From: Herbaspirillum sp. RV1423
GTDB taxonomy: Bacteria > Pseudomonadota > Gammaproteobacteria > Burkholderiales > Burkholderiaceae_D
NCBI RefSeq assembly: GCF_000577615.1
Contig: NZ_CBXX010000006.1
Location: forward strand, 186,001-250,000
Direction of reading: 5' to 3'
Length of the DNA: 64,000 bases
Shown: piece by piece, positions 7,959 to 21,197 of the stretch
Layout: each line of letters starts with the position of its first letter
Position numbering within the stretch: the first letter of the stretch is position 1
Notes under the pieces: generated by a model
Seen by the model: only the letters and a program-made list of their open reading frames with translations
Databases searched by the model: none
What the model was told of the DNA's origin: nothing
Made by a program: the position numbers and the translations under genes

Positions 7959-8822
7959 ATGGAAATTGCCGAGCTTGAGATTTTTCGCGCCGTGGTGGCG
8001 GAGGGCGGCATCACCCGCGCCGCCGAGCGGCTGCATCGCGTGCAGTCGAACGTGACAACACGCATCCGCCAACTGGAAGAATCGGTCGGCGTGCCGCTGT
8101 TCATCCGTGACCGTAAGCGGCTGGTGCTGACGCCGGCGGGCGAAGTACTGCTGGATTATTGCGAGCGGATTCTCGGCCTGGTGCAGGAAGCCAGGCAGGC
8201 GGTGTTGCCGCAAGGCCCGCGCGGCAGATTACGCGTGGGAGCGATGGAAAGCACTGCGGCCAGCCGTTTGCCCGGACCGCTTGCGGCGTTTCATCAGCGT
8301 TGGCCGGAAGTCCAATTAGAGCTGACCACGGGCGCCTCGCAGAGGCTCATCGATCAGGTGCGCGCCTTCAAGCTTGACGCCGCACTAGTGGCGGGGCCGA
8401 TCGTGGAGGATATTTTTGTGACGACGCCGTTGTATCAGGAAGAGCTGCTGATCGTCGTGCCACGCGGTCACGCCAGGGTGAAGAGTCCTGACGATCTCGA
8501 TGTCGAAACCCTGATCGTGTTTGAGCAAGGCTGCGCTTACCGCCGCCGGGCCGAAGCCTGGTTCGCTTCCGGCACCGTTAAAGGGCGGCGGCCCGCGCGT
8601 TTGCTTGAACTGGGCTCTTATCATGCCATGCTGGCTTGTGTCGCGGCCGGCGCAGGAATTGCCTTTGTTCCGCGTTCGATACTAAATATGCATGGACAAC
8701 AGAATTTTTCGACCTATTCTTTAGGTAAAGAAGGACGCATCATCACGTATCTGATTTGCCGTCATGACCAACAGACAATGGTTTACGACGCGCTGCGAAC
8801 CCTGTTGCTGACGGAGGCCTGA
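7959..8822 (+). CDS. LysR-family transcriptional regulator
   Basis: 287 residues from an ATG preceded by GGGAGAG. An N-terminal winged helix-turn-helix (residues about 1-60: LEIFRAVVAEGGITRAAERL, QSNVTTRIRQLEESVGVPLF) is followed by the LysR effector domain (GRLRVGAMESTAASRLPGPL ... GAGIAFVPRSIL). The QSNVTTRIRQLE form of the recognition helix is shared by the regulators usually found beside YbfB-type transporters. It is divergent from that transporter, with a dyad between them. The effector is unknown. Confidence 0.88.
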   Translation: MEIAELEIFRAVVAEGGITRAAERLHRVQSNVTTRIRQLEESVGVPLFIRDRKRLVLTPAGEVLLDYCERILGLVQEARQAVLPQGPRGRLRVGAMESTAASRLPGPLAAFHQRWPEVQLELTTGASQRLIDQVRAFKLDAALVAGPIVEDIFVTTPLYQEELLIVVPRGHARVKSPDDLDVETLIVFEQGCAYRRRAEAWFASGTVKGRRPARLLELGSYHAMLACVAAGAGIAFVPRSILNMHGQQNFSTYSLGKEGRIITYLICRHDQQTMVYDALRTLLLTEA

Positions 8823-8936
8823 CGCACCGGCCTGATCGCGAGCGGCGTAACAATTTGTAAAAAACGCTGCGATGATGGGTTTGTTTTCTTATAGTTTGAT
8901 TTCCCCCTCCATTCTCTCCCCCGAGAATGGGATTTA

Positions 8937-8968
8937 CCCCGCGAGCCGCAAGGTGCGCGGGGTTTTTT
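8937..8968 (+). terminator. Rho-independent terminator after the LysR gene
   Basis: CCCCGCG (8937-8943) pairs with CGCGGGG (8956-8962), followed directly by six T. It is 115 bases after the LysR stop and before the convergent nhaR-like gene. The T-run is on the plus strand only. Confidence 0.8.
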
Positions 8969-8987
8969 CTTTGGGCATCCGCTTTCC

Positions 8988-9899
8988 CTACCTTTGCTTC
9001 GGAATGATCAGGCTTTCGCGCGCGGCGGACTGGATCGCCAGCACTGCGGGGTGCGTCAGGCGGCGCTCCACCGAAATCGCATAAAACTGTTCCGTAATTT
9101 GCTCGGTCTGCCCGATCTGCACTACGCCAAGCTGTTGTTTCAACTGCGCGGCGACGGCGGACGGTGCCGCGAAGATGCCGGTTCCGGCTTCTCCGAACGC
9201 GTTCAACAACGCTCCATCGTCGAATTCGCCGGCGATTTGCGGTCGTATCTTTTCTTTTTCAAACCAGCGCAGCAGCTTTGGCCGCACGGCCGCATCTTCT
9301 CCGGGCATCAGGAAGGGCGCGCCGTCCAGGCTTTGCGGGAAATTCTTCCTGTGCGTTTTCGCCAGCGCGGGCGTGGCGAAAAAACTGGTGTTGCATTCGC
9401 CGAGCAGGTGGCTGTAGCCGCGTACGTCGATATTGTTCGGCATGGGGCTATCCGCGATGACGATGTCGAGGCGATGGATCGCCAGATCGCCGAGCAGGTT
9501 GTTGAGCTTGCCTTCGCGGCAGACGATGCGCACTGGATCCGGCAGCTTCAGGGCGGTTTCCAGCAACAGGTAAGCGATCGTCTTGGGCACGGCGTCGGCC
9601 ACGCCCACGCGGAATTGCAGCGGCTTGCCTCCAGGACGGAAACGCATGACCTCTTCGAGTTCTTCCCCCAGCGTGAAAATCTGGTCGGCGTAAGCGTACA
9701 CCGTGCGGCCGGCGTCGTTCAGTTCCAGTTTGCGGCCGATGCGATTGAACAGCTTGTAGCCGAGAGATTCTTCAAACAGCGTGATTTGTCCGCTGATGGT
9801 CTGCGCCGTCAGATGCAGACGCTCGCCGGCGCGTGCAATGCCGCCGGTCTTGGCGACGACCCAGAAGTAATGCAGGTGCTTGTAATTGAGTGCGGCCAT
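8988..9899 (-). CDS. nhaR: NhaR-type LysR transcriptional activator
   Basis: 303 residues. The N-terminus (MAALNYKHLHYFWVVAKTGG, IARAGERLHLTAQTISGQIT) and the strong overall resemblance to NhaR (LFNRIGRKLELNDAGR, FFATPALAKTHRKNFPQSLD, EAGTGIFAAPSAVA) identify it. In E. coli NhaR activates the Na+/H+ antiporter gene nhaA in response to sodium. No antiporter gene is adjacent here, so the regulated target must be elsewhere or different. It is divergent from the small zinc-ribbon gene at 10014. Confidence 0.85.
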   Translation of the reverse strand: MAALNYKHLHYFWVVAKTGGIARAGERLHLTAQTISGQITLFEESLGYKLFNRIGRKLELNDAGRTVYAYADQIFTLGEELEEVMRFRPGGKPLQFRVGVADAVPKTIAYLLLETALKLPDPVRIVCREGKLNNLLGDLAIHRLDIVIADSPMPNNIDVRGYSHLLGECNTSFFATPALAKTHRKNFPQSLDGAPFLMPGEDAAVRPKLLRWFEKEKIRPQIAGEFDDGALLNAFGEAGTGIFAAPSAVAAQLKQQLGVVQIGQTEQITEQFYAISVERRLTHPAVLAIQSAARESLIIPKQR

Positions 9900-10013
9900 G
9901 ACAATCCGAATTAATCGGTTTTTACGAAGAAAATGGAAATTATATTCGAATTTTCAAGAGTATTGATTTTGGCTAAAGTGGCGCTTGTCTATTGCACAGC
10001 CAAGGAGGCCATC

Positions 10014-10310
10014 ATGAAATGTCCCGTTTGCACTACCGTCAATCTGAGCATGAGCGATCGCCAGGGCGTGGAAATTGACTACTGTCCGCAATGCCGCGGG
10101 GTCTGGCTGGACCGCGGTGAACTCGACAAGCTGATTGAACGCTCGCAAGGTGCGATGGCGCAGTCCGTCCGTCCGGGTCTGCCGGCGGCGCCTCAGCAAC
10201 GCGGCTACGACGACCGGTTCGGTCACGGCATGGGCGACAAGGATCGTCACCCGGATTACCGTTCGCGCAAGAAAAAGGGGTTTCTGGGCGAGATTTTCGA
10301 TTTTGACTGA
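10014..10310 (+). CDS. small zf-TFIIB zinc-ribbon protein
   Basis: 98 residues from the ATG at 10014, preceded by a consensus AAGGAGG at 10001-10007; the longer in-frame ORF lacks such a site. Two CxxC pairs (MKCPVC at the N-terminus and YCPQCRGVWLDRGELDKLIE) form the TFIIB-type zinc ribbon characteristic of this small cytoplasmic family. The C-terminus is rich in charged and glycine residues and ends in a basic KKKGFLGEIFDFD tail. Function is unknown. It lies 61 bases upstream of the TerC/Alx gene in the same direction, so co-transcription is likely. Confidence 0.85.
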   Translation: MKCPVCTTVNLSMSDRQGVEIDYCPQCRGVWLDRGELDKLIERSQGAMAQSVRPGLPAAPQQRGYDDRFGHGMGDKDRHPDYRSRKKKGFLGEIFDFD

Positions 10311-10371
10311 TGCATAACCTGCGCGCATTCCTTGCAATCGGCAGGGAACGCGCCTCAACAAGGGGAAGACC

Positions 10372-11337
10372 GTGAACGGTGTGGAAAGCTTTGCCAGCCC
10401 GCTGATGTGGGGTGGTTTCATTGTGTTTGTGCTTGGCATGCTGGCATTCGACATGCTCGTCCTTGGCGGTCGCCATGCGCACAAGGTGACGGTGAGGGAG
10501 GCGCTGGGCTGGTCGGCGGCGTGGGTGGTGCTGGCGCTGCTGTTCAGCGGTTTGCTGTGGTGGTATCTGGATCACAGCATCGGGCGCGAATTCGCCAATC
10601 AGAAGAGCCTGGAATTCCTGTCCGGCTACCTGATCGAGAAATCGCTGTCGGTCGACAATATCTTCGTGTTCCTGGTGATTTTCGGCTACTTCGCGGTGCC
10701 GGCCGAAATGCAGCGACGCGTGCTGCTCTTTGGCGTGATCGGCGCGATCGTCATGCGGGCCGCGATGATTCTGCTGGGTGCCTGGCTGATTGCGCAATTT
10801 GGCTGGATCATGTATCTGTTCGGCGCGTTCCTGGTCGTCACCGGCATCAAAATGATGATTTTTGCGGACAAGGAGAGCGATCTCGGCGGCAACCCGCTGT
10901 TGAAGTTCCTGCGCAAGCACATGCGTATCAGTGACGAGTACGACGGTCAAAAGTTCTTCACCATGCGCAACGGCGTACGTTGTTTCACGCCGCTGATGCT
11001 GGTGCTGATCCTGATCGAAATGACGGACCTGATTTTCGCGGTCGACAGCATTCCGGCGATTTTCGCGATCACCACCGATCCGTTCATCGTGTTCACGTCC
11101 AACATGTTTGCGATCATGGGGTTGCGGGCGCTGTATTTCTTGCTGGCTGACGTGGCGGACCGCTTCCACTACCTTAAGTACGGTCTGGCGCTGGTGCTGG
11201 TGTTCGTCGGCGGCAAGATGCTGCTGGCTTACTGGTTCCACATCCCGGTCATGATGTCGTTGCTGGTAGTGGCCGCTATCTTGCTGGCGTCGGTAGTGGT
11301 GAGTCTGGTGTTGTCGCGCAAGCAAGTTGCCGATTGA
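10372..11337 (+). CDS. alx: TerC/Alx-family integral membrane protein
   Basis: 321 residues starting with GTG at 10372, preceded by AAGGGGAAG. About nine membrane helices are visible. Diagnostic TerC motifs are the acidic intramembrane segments LSVDNIFVFLVIFGYFAVP and ILIEMTDLIFAVDSIPAIFA. Members of this family (Alx, MeeF/YceF types) are linked to manganese export and pH response, and some to tellurite resistance. Alx of E. coli has this length and arrangement. No tellurite genes are nearby, so metal handling is the better guess. The 61-base upstream gap is too short for the yybP-ykoY riboswitch found before some relatives. Confidence 0.88.
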   Translation: MNGVESFASPLMWGGFIVFVLGMLAFDMLVLGGRHAHKVTVREALGWSAAWVVLALLFSGLLWWYLDHSIGREFANQKSLEFLSGYLIEKSLSVDNIFVFLVIFGYFAVPAEMQRRVLLFGVIGAIVMRAAMILLGAWLIAQFGWIMYLFGAFLVVTGIKMMIFADKESDLGGNPLLKFLRKHMRISDEYDGQKFFTMRNGVRCFTPLMLVLILIEMTDLIFAVDSIPAIFAITTDPFIVFTSNMFAIMGLRALYFLLADVADRFHYLKYGLALVLVFVGGKMLLAYWFHIPVMMSLLVVAAILLASVVVSLVLSRKQVAD

Positions 11338-11364
11338 CGATAAGCTTGGCTTGATTCTGCGAGA

Positions 11365-11385
11365 AAATTAGGGTCGGAGTGATTT
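11365..11385 (+). repeat. left flanking motif of the RAYT gene
   Basis: The core AGGGTCGGAGTGATT here is the approximate reverse complement of the motifs at 12207-12226 and 12257-12277 on the other side of the RAYT gene. Such inverted motifs with a GGGTCAGAGT-type core often bracket RAYT genes and are thought to be substrates or relics of the transposase. Confidence 0.6.
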
Positions 11386-11424
11386 ACAATCGTGAATCTT
11401 CTCCGACTCTTTCTCTTTGTCGCC

Positions 11425-12168
11425 ATGGCCCGTCTGCCTCGTCTGATTGTCCCCCATCAGCCGCATCACATCATCCAGCGCGGCCACGACCAGCAAGTCG
11501 TGTTCCGCGATGCCGCCGACCATACGGCCTTCCTCGATTGGCTGAAGGAAGGGGCCAAGCGGTTCAAGGTGGCTATCCACGCCTATGTCCTGATGCCAGA
11601 CCATATCCATTTGCTCGCCACGCCAGCCGACAGCGAAGGGCTGGCACGGATGATGCAATGGGTTGGGCGGTACTACGTGCCTTATTACAACCAGAAATAC
11701 CAGCGTAGCGGTACGCTGTGGCAAGGACGCTACAAGGCGACGGTGCTCGATGCCGAGCGCTACCTGCTGCTTTGCAGCCGCTACATCGAATTGAATCCGG
11801 TCAGGAACGGCCTGGTGGCCAGTGCAGGCGATTATCGCTGGTCGAGTTATATGCATCACATTGGCGCAAAGTCGGATCCTTTGATTACCGATCATCGTTT
11901 GTACTGGGCGCTTGGCAATACGCCGTTCGACCGGGAAATCGCCTACAAGCTGCTGGCCGAGCAATTGCCTGCGCAGGCGGAGGTTGATGCAATCAGTCAG
12001 GCGACCTTGAAAGGATGGGCGTTAGGAGCCGAGGAGTTCAAAACCGGGCTGGAAAAGCAGGTCAGTCGTCGCGTGAGTCCGGCGAAACGTGGCCGGCCAG
12101 CAAAGAAAGCGAAGGATCCTGTCACATCCGAGAATGCGTCGAAGGATCTGGAAGTGAGTAAATCGTAA
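11425..12168 (+). CDS. rayT: REP-associated tyrosine transposase (RAYT, Y1/HUH family)
   Basis: 247 residues. I use the ATG at 11425 (MARLPRLIVPHQPHHIIQRG), the typical family start, over the in-frame GTG at 11392. The HUH metal-binding motif is MPDHIHLL (about residue 60) and the catalytic tyrosine is in LLLCSRYIELNPVRNGL (about residue 120). These are single-copy, usually immobile relatives of IS200/IS605 transposases that act on REP-like palindromes. The C-terminus is a basic lysine/arginine-rich tail. It is bracketed by inverted motifs at 11365-11385, 12207-12226 and 12257-12277. It sits between the TerC gene and gltB and is probably independent of both. Confidence 0.9.
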   Translation: MARLPRLIVPHQPHHIIQRGHDQQVVFRDAADHTAFLDWLKEGAKRFKVAIHAYVLMPDHIHLLATPADSEGLARMMQWVGRYYVPYYNQKYQRSGTLWQGRYKATVLDAERYLLLCSRYIELNPVRNGLVASAGDYRWSSYMHHIGAKSDPLITDHRLYWALGNTPFDREIAYKLLAEQLPAQAEVDAISQATLKGWALGAEEFKTGLEKQVSRRVSPAKRGRPAKKAKDPVTSENASKDLEVSKS

Positions 12169-12206
12169 TAAATACAATAGGTTATGAATTGTCATGATGA
12201 TCCTTT

Positions 12207-12226
12207 GATTACTCTGTCCCTATTTA
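12207..12226 (-). repeat. right flanking motif of the RAYT gene, copy 1
   Basis: GATTACTCTGTCCCTATTTA is the imperfect reverse complement of the left motif at 11365-11385. It is 38 bases after the RAYT stop codon. Confidence 0.6.
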
Positions 12227-12256
12227 TAAAATCTGGAAAGTTTTAAGGTTTTTATT

Positions 12257-12277
12257 ATTACTCTGACCCCTTTTATT
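12257..12277 (-). repeat. right flanking motif of the RAYT gene, copy 2
   Basis: The core TTACTCTGACCCCTTTTA is a second copy of the motif at 12207-12226, 30 bases further on and in the same orientation. It lies just upstream of the candidate gltB promoter. Confidence 0.6.
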
Positions 12278-12281
12278 CTTG

Positions 12282-12310
12282 TTGAAGATTCGGGTGCAGT
12301 GCACTATCCT
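12282..12310 (+). promoter_or_regulatory. candidate sigma-70 promoter of gltBD
   Basis: TTGAAG (12282-12287) and TATCCT (12305-12310) are separated by 17 bases, the optimal spacing, and lie 35 bases before the gltB start. Each hexamer matches consensus in four of six positions. The promoter begins only a few bases after the second RAYT flanking motif. Confidence 0.4.
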
Positions 12311-12344
12311 TAAATCCTTACTCTCAAAGTGGTGGAGCACCGTT

Positions 12345-17021
<4,677 letters not shown>

Positions 17022-17144
17022 GCGTGCAGCCAGCCTTGAACGATCGATATACGCAACAACGCGCAACACGCGCAAGGCTGACGATTTCCAAGCATAACGA
17101 CAGAATCGTCAGCCGCCTATCCTAGCGAAGAATGTGAGTGGAAA

Positions 17145-18608
17145 ATGGGTAAAGTAACCGGCTTTATGGAATATCAACGCCTGAAAGAGGCGAGCGAAGC
17201 GCCGCAGTCGCGCATGAAGCATTACAAGGAATTCGTCCTGCACCTGGGCGACGCGGAAGCGAAGATACAAGGTGCGCGCTGCATGGATTGCGGCATCCCG
17301 TTCTGCAACAACGGCTGCCCGGTCAACAACATCATCCCCGACTGGAACGACTTGGTGTATCGCGGCGCCTATAAGGAAGCACTGGACACGCTGCATTCGA
17401 CCAACAATTTCCCTGAGTTCACCGGCCGCATCTGTCCGGCGCCCTGTGAAGCGGCCTGCACGCTCGGCATCAACAGCGACGCCGTCGGCATCAAGTCGAT
17501 CGAGCACTTCATTATCGACAAGGGTTGGGAGAACGGCTGGGTCGTGCCGCAGCCTGCCGCCGTCAAGACCGGCAAAAAGGTCGCGGTGGTCGGCTCCGGT
17601 CCCGCCGGCCTGGCCGCAGCGCAACAACTGGCACGCGCCGGGCATGACGTGACCGTGTTTGAAAAGAACGATCGCGTCGGCGGCCTGCTGCGTTATGGCA
17701 TCCCCGATTTCAAGATGGAAAAGTCGCACATCGACTTGCGCGTCGAACAGATGCAGGCCGAAGGCGTAATCTTCCGCACCGGCGTGCTGGTGGGCAAGGA
17801 TTTTCCGGCCAACGTCACCAACTGGTCCAAGGAAACCGTTTCGCCGGACCAGCTTAAGAAGGATTTCGACGCGGTCGTGATCGCCGGCGGCGCCGAGCAG
17901 CCGCGCGATTTGCCGGTCCCGGGCCGCGAGTTGAAGGGCGTGCATTTCGCCATGGAATTCCTGCCGTTGCAAAACAAGGTGAATGCTGGCGACAAGCTCA
18001 AGGGGCAGATCATGGCGACCGACAAGCACGTGGTCGTGATCGGCGGCGGCGATACCGGTTCCGACTGCGTCGGCACCTCGAACCGTCACGGTGCGGCGTC
18101 GGTGGCGCAGTTCGAATTGATGCCGCAACCGCCGGAAACCGAAAACAAGCCGCTGGTGTGGCCGTACTGGCCCACCAAGCTGCGCACTTCCTCTTCGCAC
18201 GAAGAAGGCTGCGACCGTGACTGGGCAGTTGCTACTAAACGCTTGGAGGGCAAGAACGGCAAGGTTGAGAAGCTGATCGCCGCGCGCGTCGAATGGAAGG
18301 ACGGCAAGATGCAGGAAGTGCCGGATTCCGAATTCGAAATGAAGGCAGATCTGGTGTTGCTGGCCATGGGCTTCGTCTCGCCGGTGCAGCAGGTGCTGGA
18401 TGCTTTCGGCGTCGACAAGGATCAGCGCGGCAACGCCAAGGCAACGACGGACGGCGATGGTTGCTACAAAACCTCGGTCGATAAGGTGTTCGCCGCAGGC
18501 GACATGCGCCGCGGGCAGTCGCTGGTGGTGTGGGCGATTCGCGAAGGTCGCCAATGCGCACGCGCGGTTGACGAGTTCCTGATGGGCGCATCGCTGTTGC
18601 CGCGTTGA
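17145..18608 (+). CDS. gltD: glutamate synthase (NADPH) small subunit
   Basis: 487 residues, preceded by GAGTGGAAA. It feeds electrons from NADPH through FAD and 4Fe-4S clusters to GltB. Cluster cysteines are in [17 protein letters not shown] (about 44-60) and CPAPCEAAC (about 94-102). The FAD-binding fold is [20 protein letters not shown] (about 147), and the NADPH-binding fold is [20 protein letters not shown] (about 295). The C-terminal FAD motif is [20 protein letters not shown]. It follows gltB in the usual operon order and is closed by a terminator. Confidence 0.96.
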   Translation: MGKVTGFMEYQRLKEASEAPQSRMKHYKEFVLHLGDAEAKIQGARCMDCGIPFCNNGCPVNNIIPDWNDLVYRGAYKEALDTLHSTNNFPEFTGRICPAPCEAACTLGINSDAVGIKSIEHFIIDKGWENGWVVPQPAAVKTGKKVAVVGSGPAGLAAAQQLARAGHDVTVFEKNDRVGGLLRYGIPDFKMEKSHIDLRVEQMQAEGVIFRTGVLVGKDFPANVTNWSKETVSPDQLKKDFDAVVIAGGAEQPRDLPVPGRELKGVHFAMEFLPLQNKVNAGDKLKGQIMATDKHVVVIGGGDTGSDCVGTSNRHGAASVAQFELMPQPPETENKPLVWPYWPTKLRTSSSHEEGCDRDWAVATKRLEGKNGKVEKLIAARVEWKDGKMQEVPDSEFEMKADLVLLAMGFVSPVQQVLDAFGVDKDQRGNAKATTDGDGCYKTSVDKVFAAGDMRRGQSLVVWAIREGRQCARAVDEFLMGASLLPR

Positions 18609-18627
18609 TACGGGCAAACAGAAAAGG

Positions 18628-18662
18628 AAACCGGATCGACGCAAGTCGCTCCGGTTTTTTTA
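18628..18662 (+). terminator. Rho-independent terminator of gltBD
   Basis: AAACCGGA-CGAC pairs with GTCG-TCCGGTTT across a GCAA tetraloop with one mismatch, followed by a run of T. It is 20 bases after the gltD stop. Confidence 0.88.
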
Positions 18663-18795
18663 TTGGTTCCGCATTCATCCGCTCGATCTAAAATCAGCTC
18701 GCCGTCAGCCGGGCCGGGCCTTGCTCAAGTACAATGGAATTTCACTTCTCAGACACCGGCATGCGGCTCTCCTCCAGTCGTCGCCCAAGAACAAC

Positions 18796-20586
18796 ATGAC
18801 TACCCCGATTCGCTACAGCATCACTTCCAACGATTGCGCTGCTCACTTGTTCGACGTCACGGTGACCGTCGATGTGCCGGCTGCAGACGGGCAGGTGTTT
18901 TCACTGCCTGCCTGGATTCCGGGCAGTTATATGATTCGCGAATTCGCCCGCAACATCGTCCGGGTGCAAGCTGAATCGGGCGGCAAGAAAGTCGCCTTGC
19001 GCAAGCTGGACAAGCACACCTGGAAAGCCGCATCTTGCGCCGGTCCGCTGATGTTGAGTTATCAGGTTTATGCCTGGGACTTGTCGGTGCGCACGGCGCA
19101 TCTGGATCAGACGCATGCGTTCTTCAACGGCACCAGCGTATTTCTGCGCGTGCATGGACAGGAGCAGTCGGCGCACGTCGTCGACATCCGCCGTCCTGCC
19201 GGCGATGCCAGCAAGCGCTGGCGCGTTGCGACGGCGATGGCCGAGTTGAAGGCAAGGCGTTACGGCTTTGGCACTTATATCGCCAATGATTACGATGAGC
19301 TGATCGACCATCCGGTCGAGCTCGGTGATTTCTCGCTCGCGACGTTCACCGCACACGGCGTGCAGCACGACATCGTCATTACCGGTCGGGTGCCGAATCT
19401 GGATTTGCCGCGTCTGTCGGCCGACCTCCGGAAAATCTGCGAAGCGCAGATTGCGTTCTTCGAACCGAAGAGCAAGCGCGCGCCGATGTCGCGCTACGTG
19501 TTCATGACGCTGGTGGTCGGCGACGGTTACGGCGGCCTGGAGCATCGCGCCTCGACTGCGCTGATCTGCGCGCGCAGCGACTTGCCTGTCAAAGGCAGCG
19601 GCGAGCTGAGCGACGGTTACCGCACCTATCTCGGTTTGTGCAGCCACGAGTATTTTCACACCTGGAATGTCAAGCGCATCAAGCCGGCGGCATTCGCGCC
19701 CTATGATTTGCGCGAAGAGGGTTATACCTCGTTGCTATGGTTGTTCGAAGGTTTCACCAGTTACTACGACGACCTGTTCCTGGTGCGCACTGGCCTGATC
19801 GACGAGCCTGCCTACCTCGCCATGCTGGGCAAGACTATCAACGGCGTTTTGCGCGGCAGCGGCCGCCGTAAGCAAAGCGTGGCGGAATCCAGTTTCGATG
19901 CCTGGGTCAAATACTATCGCCAGGACGAAAATGCGCCCAACGCCATCGTCAGCTATTACACCAAGGGTTCGCTGGTTGCACTGGCGCTGGATCTGACGAT
20001 ACGCAGCGAAACCGATGGCCGCAAGTCGCTCGATGACATCATGCTGGCGTTGTGGCAGCAATACGGCCGTTCGTTCTACAGCCGCAACGGCGGCAGGGGA
20101 ATTGCCGAAGACGAGGCCGAGGCTCTGTTCGAAGAGGTCAGCGGCGTCAAGCTGAAACGTTTCTTCGACCGTTATATCCGCGGCATCGAGGATTTGCCGT
20201 TCGCGCAATTGTTGCCCGCTTTGGCCGTGAAGTTTGACGACGCGCGCAAGGACGCCAAGCCTTCTCTCGGCATTCGCGTGGTGCGCGACGGCGGCGATGC
20301 CAAGGTGGCGAATGTCTATGAAGGCGGGGCAGGGCATCGCGCCGGCCTATCGGCGGGCGACCGGCTGGTGGCGCTGGACGGCTTGCGGGTGCCGCCAGCG
20401 GGCCTCGACGGTCTGCTAGGGCGTTATCGCGAAAACGACGTGGTCGCGTTGCACGTATTCCGGCGCGACGAACTGATGAGTTTCTCCGTCAAGCTCAAGA
20501 ACGACGACGCACCGCAAATGGCATTGACTGCCGAAGCGAAACCGGTCGCGGCGGTACGCAGGCGCAGGTCCTGGCTGCAAGGCTGA
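18796..20586 (+). CDS. M61-family glycyl aminopeptidase with PDZ domain
   Basis: 596 residues from the ATG at 18796 (MTTPIRYSITSND). The upstream extension to 18721 is not supported, although the ribosome site before the chosen start is weak too. The N-terminal beta domain carries LPAWIPGSYMIREFARNIVR, a hallmark of M61. The zinc-binding motif HEYFHTWNVKRIKP is at residues 284-297, with the third ligand expected in LWLFEGFTSYYDDL. A PDZ domain is near residues 490-570 (AGHRAGLSAGDRLVALDGLR). No signal peptide is seen, so it is probably cytoplasmic. Physiological substrates are unknown for most bacterial members. Its terminator has been split by the IS immediately downstream. Confidence 0.9.
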   Translation: MTTPIRYSITSNDCAAHLFDVTVTVDVPAADGQVFSLPAWIPGSYMIREFARNIVRVQAESGGKKVALRKLDKHTWKAASCAGPLMLSYQVYAWDLSVRTAHLDQTHAFFNGTSVFLRVHGQEQSAHVVDIRRPAGDASKRWRVATAMAELKARRYGFGTYIANDYDELIDHPVELGDFSLATFTAHGVQHDIVITGRVPNLDLPRLSADLRKICEAQIAFFEPKSKRAPMSRYVFMTLVVGDGYGGLEHRASTALICARSDLPVKGSGELSDGYRTYLGLCSHEYFHTWNVKRIKPAAFAPYDLREEGYTSLLWLFEGFTSYYDDLFLVRTGLIDEPAYLAMLGKTINGVLRGSGRRKQSVAESSFDAWVKYYRQDENAPNAIVSYYTKGSLVALALDLTIRSETDGRKSLDDIMLALWQQYGRSFYSRNGGRGIAEDEAEALFEEVSGVKLKRFFDRYIRGIEDLPFAQLLPALAVKFDDARKDAKPSLGIRVVRDGGDAKVANVYEGGAGHRAGLSAGDRLVALDGLRVPPAGLDGLLGRYRENDVVALHVFRRDELMSFSVKLKNDDAPQMALTAEAKPVAAVRRRRSWLQG

Positions 20587-20607
20587 TGTGTGGGAAGAAT
20601 GAACAAT

Positions 20608-20622
20608 AAAAAACCCGCCGAA
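20608..20622. terminator. left arm of a terminator split by an IS, with CGAA target duplication
   Basis: AAAAAACCCGC (20608-20618) is the exact reverse complement of GCGGGTTTTTT (22077-22087) on the far side of the IS. CGAA at 20619-20622 is repeated at 22073-22076. Removing the IS and one CGAA restores a perfect 11-bp stem with a CGAA loop between the convergent M61 and rplY genes. Confidence 0.85.
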
Positions 20623-20672
20623 TGAACTGACCCCAAAGAGTTGGACAAAAGTCCAACCTTTGGGGTTTTTAC

Positions 20673-21197
20673 ATGGCGAAATACGAAACGAAGTTCAAGC
20701 ATGAGGTAGTAAAGCAGTACCTGAGCAAAGGAGGCAATGCCAGAACGGTCGGAAAGGAGTTCGGAGTTGGTCACGGGACGGTCCGGCGCTGGGTACAAAG
20801 TTATCGCCATCATGGCCTGAAGGGGTTAAGCAAGAAGCACGAGCATTACAGTGCCGAATTCAAGTTGTCTGTATTGCGGCGGATGAAGAAGGGCCGGTTG
20901 TCGTATCGCGAAGTTGAAGCGATGTTCAATCTTCGGGGTTGTGGCACGGTCAGCCGATGGGAGCGGCTGTATCATGAGGGTGGCCTGGAAGCCTTGAAAC
21001 CCAAGCCGAAAGGACGCCCAAAGATGATAAAACCCAGCCTTCCGCCTGTACCACCACTGACGAAAGCCACTGATACCCGAACGCGCGAGGAATTACTCGA
21101 TGAGATCGAATACCTGCGTGCGGAGGTAGACTACCTAAAAAAGCGGAAGGCCTTGGTCCTGGCACAGAAAGCTGCTGCGCAAAAAAAGCGCGGCTAG
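20673..21197 (+). CDS. IS3-family transposase OrfA
   Basis: 174 residues. Two helix-turn-helix segments are visible (KQYLSKGGNARTVGKEFGVG HGTVRRWVQSYR, and LSVLRRMKKGRLSYREVEAM with TVSRWERLY). A coiled C-terminal part follows (TREELLDEIEYLRAEVDYLK). It binds the IS ends. Near its 3' end, A AAA AAG at 21182-21188 in the OrfA frame is a classical slippery heptamer. A -1 shift there continues into orfB and makes the OrfAB transposase. Confidence 0.92.
   Translation: MAKYETKFKHEVVKQYLSKGGNARTVGKEFGVGHGTVRRWVQSYRHHGLKGLSKKHEHYSAEFKLSVLRRMKKGRLSYREVEAMFNLRGCGTVSRWERLYHEGGLEALKPKPKGRPKMIKPSLPPVPPLTKATDTRTREELLDEIEYLRAEVDYLKKRKALVLAQKAAAQKKRG

Noticed and set aside
10311-10371. possible yybP-ykoY (manganese) riboswitch before alx
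   Set aside because: Only 61 bases are available between the two genes, too short, and no matching structure is visible.
17109-18644. 511-codon minus-strand ORF opposite gltD
   Set aside because: Antisense shadow; gltD is unmistakable, and the shadow shows no domain and an arginine/histidine-rich composition typical of such frames.
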